Source: an uncultured Bacteroidota bacterium | GTDB lineage: Bacteria; Bacteroidota; Bacteroidia; Flavobacteriales; Flavobacteriaceae | Length of the DNA: 27,003 nucleotides | Assembly (NCBI GenBank): GCA_903920835.1 | Contig: CAIXNQ010000129.1 | Location: forward strand, 1 to 27,003 | Direction: 5' to 3' | Notes under the pieces: model-generated | Told to the model about the DNA's origin: nothing | Databases searched by the model: none | What the model saw: the letters and a program-made list of their open reading frames with translations, nothing else | Shown here: one piece after another, positions 23,454 to 27,003 of the stretch | How the letters are laid out: every line of letters starts with the position of its first letter | How positions within the stretch are numbered: the first letter of the stretch is position 1 | Position numbers and translations under genes: made by a program

Positions 23454-23804
23454 TTACAAAGCATTTACAAAAAAGAAAAATGTCAAAATACTTTGATTTA
23501 CAATATTGGGTATAAAATGCAACGATTCTTTTTTCAAACGTCCCTTATTTTTTATGCAACATTGTTGCATGACATAAAACAATCGCATTTTCTCCAACCA
23601 CGACAACTTGAAATGAACAATGGCCGTGTAAATCGCCAACGCACGTCCGAAATTGCATTCTTCCAGCACGTCATAAACCATCCTCTCAGCGTCGTCATAA
23701 GTAATGAAATGTCTTACTTTTTCAATTTTTTCAACGGTATACTTGACATCTTTTTCCGGCAGAGTTGCGTAAAAAGGCAAAAGAGCAGCTGCTACAATGG
23801 CCAT
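23454..23804 (-). CDS. Candidate Bcl-2-like apoptosis regulator, 116 aa
   Basis: The assignment is tentative. Residues 43-65 (VYDVLEECNFGRALAIYTAIVHF) resemble a BH1 helix pair, in which NWGR followed by a hydrophobic helix is the hallmark; here it is NFGR at 51-54. The protein is all-helical, and the last 15 residues (SILTFFFFVNAL) are hydrophobic enough for a membrane anchor. It is short for a full Bcl-2 fold (usually 140 aa or more) and lacks a clear BH2 Trp. Adenovirus E1B-19K and other viral Bcl-2 proteins are similarly diverged. The ATG lies 15 nt after a splice acceptor in a strong context (AAAAAATGG). Its neighbours are the DED and TRAF-like genes, which favours a role in blocking cell death. 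Confidence 0.55.
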   Translation of the reverse strand: MAIVAAALLPFYATLPEKDVKYTVEKIEKVRHFITYDDAERMVYDVLEECNFGRALAIYTAIVHFKLSWLEKMRLFYVMQQCCIKNKGRLKKESLHFIPNIVNQSILTFFFFVNAL

Positions 23805-23819
23805 TTTTTTTCTACTAGT

Positions 23820-23822
23820 CTA
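23820..23822 (-). other. Predicted splice acceptor, Bcl-2-like candidate gene
   Basis: The minus strand reads AATCTTTTTTTTAG; the exon would start at 23819, 15 nt before the ATG. An AATAAA motif (complement of 23833-23838) lies just upstream and may end the preceding DED transcript. Confidence 0.55.
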
Positions 23823-23848
23823 AAAAAAAGATTTTATTATAAAATAAA

Positions 23849-24196
23849 TTAACACTCTTTACAACATGTATCTTCTTCTTGTTCTACAGCCAAACAAGGC
23901 GTTTCTTGCTCTTCTTCTTGCTCTACTGCTTTATAATTTCGACTTTTTTCCAGCGCATTCCAAACTGCTATTCGATTAGCCAAATCGGCACGATGAATGC
24001 TTTGTAAAGCTTTTGTCAAACGACAAATAAAGCCGTCGTCGTTTTCTAAATAATCTTCGTACCATTTGATAATGAATTCCACACCTGTAATAATTCCTTC
24101 CCATTGTCCTTTGGGCAAGCTCAACAGAAATTTTAGATTCCTAACATCCGTCATTCTCAGCTCGCTTCCAATAGCATGCAATGCGCAACTATTCAT
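23849..24196 (-). CDS. FADD-like death effector domain (DED) protein, 115 aa
   Basis: Residues about 5-80 align by eye with the FADD death effector domain. SELRMTDVRNLKFLLSL corresponds to SSLSSSELTELKFLCLG, WYEDYLENDDG to the LLEQND turn, and LTKALQSIHRADLANRIAVW to LRELLASLRRHDLLRRVDDF. That includes the RxDL signature at the end (Arg69, Asp71, Leu72). The C-terminal tail (88-115) is acidic and contains a direct repeat of AVEQEE...C, ending in CCKEC. A protein made of one DED plus a short tail would bind host FADD, caspase-8 or Dredd-type DEDs, as viral FLIPs do, and so block or redirect death-receptor or IMD-type signalling. Its ATG is 7 nt after a splice acceptor. Confidence 0.72.
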   Translation of the reverse strand: MNSCALHAIGSELRMTDVRNLKFLLSLPKGQWEGIITGVEFIIKWYEDYLENDDGFICRLTKALQSIHRADLANRIAVWNALEKSRNYKAVEQEEEQETPCLAVEQEEDTCCKEC

Positions 24197-24203
24197 TATG
24201 TAG

Positions 24204-24206
24204 CTA
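24204..24206 (-). other. Predicted splice acceptor, DED gene
   Basis: The minus strand reads TAATTTCTTTTCTTTAG, the strongest acceptor of the set, with an upstream GTAAT as possible branch sequence. The exon would start at 24203, 7 nt before the ATG. Confidence 0.6.
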
Positions 24207-24230
24207 AAGAAAAGAAATTACAAAAATATA

Positions 24231-26006
24231 TTATTCTATACGAGTTACAATATAAAGTGTATTGTTGACTGCATAATTGGCAACGTCCACATGGGTAAGA
24301 AATGTCGCGAGACCAATAGGAATGTTATGTATTCCGTTAGGTTTTGCAAAACTGTTACTCTTTAAATCGCACTCTATGCGTTGCTTTTTAACGGTTTCGT
24401 CAGGAACGCAACTTTTCAACGCCACAGTGATTTTTTTATTCATCGGCCAAGCCAACACGTCATCGAACGGACCCTTGTAGATTTTTACATACAAACCCAA
24501 ATTAACGATAGACATGTCGGAAACGTTCGCCTTTAGAGCCAGTCTCCACTTGTAAACGTAACCGTCGGGCGAGGTTCTGCATAAAGCACTTTCAAACTCT
24601 TGCTTCAAACGGACTATTTCAAAAATGTCCTTCACTACCCACGTATAAATACCGTTATCAGTGGCATACATGTCTTGAACAACTTTAACTGCATTATAAA
24701 GGTGCGTCATGTCGTTAGTGTGTTGCACTTCGACCTGTTTGATTTGCGTCAATGCGTCCTCTTTCATCAATTGAGCAATGGTTTCAATGCTTTGCATTGT
24801 TCCTTGCAAGGCGTCGTATTTCTCGCTTTGCTGCTTATCCATTGTTGACAACAACTCTTTCATTTCCAAATGTTGGCTATCCAATTTCTGAGACAGAGCA
24901 TTCATTTTAATTTCGAATTCGTCCATACGCGCTTTGTGCTTAAATAAAATGTCCTTTAGAGATTCGACAGAGCACGCAGAATCCACTTTCTCAGAATTAT
25001 CCTTCATAAAAATAAAGTTGCCGACAGTTGTTTCCAAATTCTTAATCTTTTTGTCGTGAACAGATAGAGAATATTTGTTATTTATCATTGTTTCATATAT
25101 ATCGTCTACATTTATTTCATCATTGCGATGTTGATTAAGCACTTGTTGTAAAATACTGCAACTGTCACGCTTGCACTTTTCCATATCGTTTCCCAACTTT
25201 TCCAACTCATTGTACATGTTTTCGTGACGCTGTTCGGCTATCCGCACAAACTTTTTATGCTCACCATCTGCTTCAAATAAATGAGCTATGTTATCTGCCA
25301 GCATTTTTTGCTTTGCCATCATGTCGTTTTGTATTTGTATATTCAAAATTTCAAGTCTTTTTTCCAATTTCTCTACCATAAACAGCCATTTATTTTTAAC
25401 TTCCCTATTTTCTAAACGATTAAAAAATTTCTCTTTTTCGTCTTCATTGTAAACAACTTCTATGTCGTCAAATTGTTTTTCGAAATCGTCATCAGAATTC
25501 CACTCGCAAAGGCGTTTGTGCTGCAAAAACAGACTTTTTTTTACATATTCTTGACAAATGTCGCATTGTTTTTTATAAAACCGTCCTTGGCATTCTTCCA
25601 GTATGTGACTTTGCAATTGACACAATGCCATGTCCAAACTGCAATAGGAGCATTGAAATTCTAACTTGTTAAGAATGGCTTGCATGTGTCCATATTTTTG
25701 AAATTCTGGACCGGCAGGTATAGTTCCATCGGGCCCGCAAGATTCGCAAAACGGGAAAACGGTAAGGTCGTTTCCTTTAAATGACAATTTATAATAAGGA
25801 TTATGCAACAAACCTTTGCATATGGCACAAAAAAGTCCATCAAAAGGAACTTCCAAGTTAAAATTCTTCAAGGAGAATACAGTTGTAAATGGAATTTCGA
25901 CATCATTGCAGTCATAATAAGTATCGCGATACTCGGATCTGCGATCTGGTTCACACAGTAAATTTCCAACGCCCAAATACTTTTTCAAATCTATTTTATT
26001 AGACAT
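24231..26006 (-). CDS. TRAF-like protein: RING-like, two TRAF zinc fingers, coiled coil, MATH domain, 591 aa
   Basis: The full TRAF architecture is present. A shortened RING-like motif has C60-x2-C63 and C87-x2-C90 without a clear central His/Cys pair. Two TRAF-type fingers follow: C119-x2-C122-x11-H134-x4-C139 and C148-x2-C151-x11-H163-x3-C167. A long coiled coil spans about residues 190-440. The MATH/TRAF-C domain covers about 451-591, with NGIYTWVV, LGLYVKIYKGPFDDVLAWPM, NIPIGLATFLTHVDV and NNTLYIVTRIE, matching the G.FD..L.WP and DT(L/I)(F/Y)I hallmarks. TRAFs link TNF-family receptors to NF-kB and JNK. This copy probably trimerises and competes with or mimics host TRAF; the incomplete RING suggests weak or no E3 ligase activity. 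The ATG follows a splice acceptor by 10 nt. Confidence 0.88.
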   Translation of the reverse strand: MSNKIDLKKYLGVGNLLCEPDRRSEYRDTYYDCNDVEIPFTTVFSLKNFNLEVPFDGLFCAICKGLLHNPYYKLSFKGNDLTVFPFCESCGPDGTIPAGPEFQKYGHMQAILNKLEFQCSYCSLDMALCQLQSHILEECQGRFYKKQCDICQEYVKKSLFLQHKRLCEWNSDDDFEKQFDDIEVVYNEDEKEKFFNRLENREVKNKWLFMVEKLEKRLEILNIQIQNDMMAKQKMLADNIAHLFEADGEHKKFVRIAEQRHENMYNELEKLGNDMEKCKRDSCSILQQVLNQHRNDEINVDDIYETMINNKYSLSVHDKKIKNLETTVGNFIFMKDNSEKVDSACSVESLKDILFKHKARMDEFEIKMNALSQKLDSQHLEMKELLSTMDKQQSEKYDALQGTMQSIETIAQLMKEDALTQIKQVEVQHTNDMTHLYNAVKVVQDMYATDNGIYTWVVKDIFEIVRLKQEFESALCRTSPDGYVYKWRLALKANVSDMSIVNLGLYVKIYKGPFDDVLAWPMNKKITVALKSCVPDETVKKQRIECDLKSNSFAKPNGIHNIPIGLATFLTHVDVANYAVNNTLYIVTRIE

Positions 26007-26016
26007 TATTAGCTAT

Positions 26017-26019
26017 CTA
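26017..26019 (-). other. Predicted splice acceptor, TRAF-like gene
   Basis: The minus strand reads ATTTTGTTTTTTTTAG immediately after the previous stop codon. The exon would start at 26016, 10 nt before the ATG at 26006. Confidence 0.55.
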
Positions 26020-26036
26020 AAAAAAACAAAATACAT

Positions 26037-26417
26037 TTATACTATATATTTCTGCTCAATCATTCGCATTTCGTGATAAATAAACTGAATTTTATTCCTA
26101 AGGTCGTGAGGTAAATAAAGCGCTTCTTTATACGCACTATTCAAAATGTTACCGCATAAATAACGTATGCGATTTACGTTTAAAATGAAAGCTTTACGCA
26201 AAACAAAAACGTCAAAGTGATAATCGACTCGATGTAAAAAAGACGTGTTTATAAATTCAATTGCTGTATAATCGTTACTCGACAAAACCTCTATGCAAAT
26301 ATGAAAATACAAAAATAAATAGAGCGTTGGCATGCTGTGAGCAAATAGGAAATTCAACACTCGAATCTCCTCCGCGGTGAACAAATTGGACAACCCACCG
26401 ATATTTTTGTGTAAAAT
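26037..26417 (-). CDS. Second DED-like exon without its own proximal ATG, up to 126 aa
   Basis: The frame opens at a splice acceptor (ATTTTTTAG, exon from 26417) and has no ATG for 84 nt; the first is at 26333, which would give 98 aa. The residues before that ATG look like real protein: FTAEEIRVLNFLF resembles DED helix 2 (compare LSEEEVKDLKFLL). It continues through YFHICIEVLSSNDY to FINTSFLHRVDYHFDVFV, reminiscent of the terminal L..L.RIDL helix. The DED reading is weak because the RxDL motif is degraded. The likely explanation is that the start codon comes from an upstream exon, possibly the 101-aa gene in the same phase. A non-ATG start or the ATG at 26333 remain alternatives. Confidence 0.5.
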   Translation of the reverse strand: MLHKNIGGLSNLFTAEEIRVLNFLFAHSMPTLYLFLYFHICIEVLSSNDYTAIEFINTSFLHRVDYHFDVFVLRKAFILNVNRIRYLCGNILNSAYKEALYLPHDLRNKIQFIYHEMRMIEQKYIV

Positions 26418-26420
26418 CTA
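26418..26420 (-). other. Predicted splice acceptor with branch-like sequence, second DED-like exon
   Basis: The minus strand reads TTACTTAATATTTTTTAG, with CTTAAT as a good branch-point match 10-15 nt upstream. The acceptor TAG is also the in-frame stop that bounds the downstream open frame, so the coding exon begins exactly at the splice site. Confidence 0.5.
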
Positions 26421-26427
26421 AAAAATA

Positions 26428-26733
26428 TTAAGTAATGTTATTACGAATACAAATTTCTTTTAAAATAATAGAAAAATGTTCAGGACTTTCGACACGTCTC
26501 AAATCTGGTCGATATCTAACGACAATTTTAAACAGTTTCAATAAAGAAAGGTTAAAAAAATCGAAATTTTCCTTTACATATTGCAGATCTTCATCAGCAA
26601 CGGAATCTAAATCAAGTGAGGTTTTCATGTAAGCGTTTTGAACTTTTGCTTCATCGTGTCCCTCATACTCATGTATAAACATGTAACGATAAAAATGATC
26701 TATAAATGCTATTAATTCTTTTCTTGCAATCAT
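26428..26733 (-). CDS. First gene of the right-end block, 101 aa, function unknown
   Basis: I do not recognise this protein with confidence. It is helical and charged. The segment FNLSLLKLFKIVVRYRPDLRRVESP (about residues 60-84) recalls the final helices of a death effector domain (L..L...R.DL..), but the N-terminal half does not align clearly. The ATG lies 32 nt downstream of a TATAAATA box, so the predicted 5' UTR is only a few nucleotides and ribosomes may skip it. A possible splice donor, TAT|GTAAAG, lies after codon 52 (exon end 26578). Splicing from it to the acceptor at 26418 would be in phase 0 and would join these 52 residues to the downstream DED-like exon. Confidence 0.65.
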   Translation of the reverse strand: MIARKELIAFIDHFYRYMFIHEYEGHDEAKVQNAYMKTSLDLDSVADEDLQYVKENFDFFNLSLLKLFKIVVRYRPDLRRVESPEHFSIILKEICIRNNIT

Positions 26734-26764
26734 GTTTGAGATGTATTGACATCCTATAAAGCGC

Positions 26765-26772
26765 TATTTATA
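26765..26772 (-). promoter_or_regulatory. TATA box of the right-end (probably early) promoter
   Basis: The minus strand reads GAGTATAAATAGCGC, a canonical TATA box, 32 nt upstream of the first accessory gene and just inside the 83-bp repeats. It is the only clear promoter seen upstream of seven closely spaced leftward genes and would supply the leader for their splicing. Confidence 0.6.
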
Positions 26773-26789
26773 CTCATAAAAGTCAGAAT

Positions 26790-27003
26790 ATATTTTTTTA
26801 AACTGTGCGCATTTCGATCATGGTTTTTTAAAAGTCGTGCGCATTTCGAGCATGACTTTTTTAATAAGCAAATATTTGTTTTAAACTGTGCGCATTTCGA
26901 TCATGGTTTTTTAAAAGTCGTGCGCATTTCGAGCATGACTTTTTTAATAAGCAAATATTTGTTTTAAACTGTGCGCATTTCGATCATGGTTTTTTAAAAG
27001 TCG
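26790..27003. repeat. 83-bp tandem repeats at the right edge, at least 2.4 copies
   Basis: Perfect 83-bp units run at 26803-26885 and 26886-26968, and a third begins at 26969 and is cut by the window end. Each unit is itself two diverged half-repeats built around GCGCATTTCGAKCATG (26807-26822, 26839-26854, 26890-26905, 26922-26937, 26973-26988). The second half forms an 11-bp imperfect hairpin (26830-26840 with 26850-26860, loop of 9). No gene is credible here. The repeats may belong to the terminal repeat, replication origin or an enhancer for the adjacent TATA promoter. Confidence 0.9.

Noticed and set aside
26746..26967. 73-aa plus-strand ORF in the right-end repeats
   Set aside because: It is a translation of the 83-bp tandem repeat and contains repeated peptide units without protein character.
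1..27003. tRNA, rRNA or CRISPR array
   Set aside because: No cloverleaf with a conserved TTCRANNC arm, rRNA-like sequence or spacer-repeat array was seen. The tandem repeats lack unique spacers.

Overview
The window looks like most of a Polinton/Maverick-type element or adintovirus: a mid-size linear dsDNA virus of animals with adenovirus-like virion genes. The diagnostic set is complete and intact: a protein-primed-type family B DNA polymerase with the Polinton DHDH/AH..CN zinc insertion, a retrovirus-type DDE integrase, an A32/FtsK-like packaging ATPase, an adenain-like protease with its His/Asp/Gln/Cys residues, a double-jelly-roll-type major capsid protein, and small basic core proteins resembling adenovirus mu/pX. 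AT-rich non-coding DNA, AATAAA signals, TATA boxes, pyrimidine-rich splice acceptors and A-rich ATG contexts all indicate a eukaryotic, probably invertebrate, host. No open reading frame of the core genes is broken, so this is either a viral genome or a recent integration. Neither terminal inverted repeat can be defined; the right edge stops inside a tandem repeat.

Layout, left to right. (1) 1-370: end of a rightward gene entered through a splice acceptor, converging on a Pif1-like helicase; both ends carry AATAAA signals. (2) 368-2687: the leftward helicase and a rightward 227-aa gene diverge from a 265-bp promoter region holding three 47-bp repeats between two TATA boxes. (3) 2688-8307: virion genes read leftward: protease, 219-aa protein, 125-aa protein, pX-like protein, a 55-aa arginine-rich protein, major capsid protein and a 198-aa coiled-coil zinc protein. 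(4) 8359-22271: seven leftward genes packed with 1-2 nt gaps or 4-8 nt overlaps: a 96-aa protein, polymerase, ATPase, a 219-aa protein, a 676-aa protein, integrase and a 1055-aa probable minor capsid (penton-like) protein. (5) 22300-26733: seven leftward accessory genes. (6) 26734-27003: a TATA promoter and 83-bp tandem repeats.

The accessory block is the most unusual part. It encodes a TRAF-like protein (RING-like motif, two TRAF-type zinc fingers, coiled coil, MATH domain), a FADD-like death effector domain protein, a second degenerate DED-like ORF, a candidate Bcl-2-like protein, a degenerate dUTPase-fold protein and a DxE-containing exonuclease-like protein. Together these suggest a captured death-receptor/NF-kB signalling cassette. 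Six of the seven genes are preceded by a pyrimidine tract ending in TAG, and in five of them the ATG follows 7-16 nt later. This predicts expression by alternative splicing from a shared right-end leader. One of the ORFs has no ATG in the expected place and could join in phase to the exon of the gene before it.

Two kinds of cis signal link the ends and the late genes. A 16-bp motif, CATGMWCRAAAYGMGC, occurs three times at the left divergent promoter and five times in the right-end repeats. A 13-bp sequence (TAAAGGCGCGTTC) lies upstream of both the major capsid gene and the 219-aa/protease gene pair.
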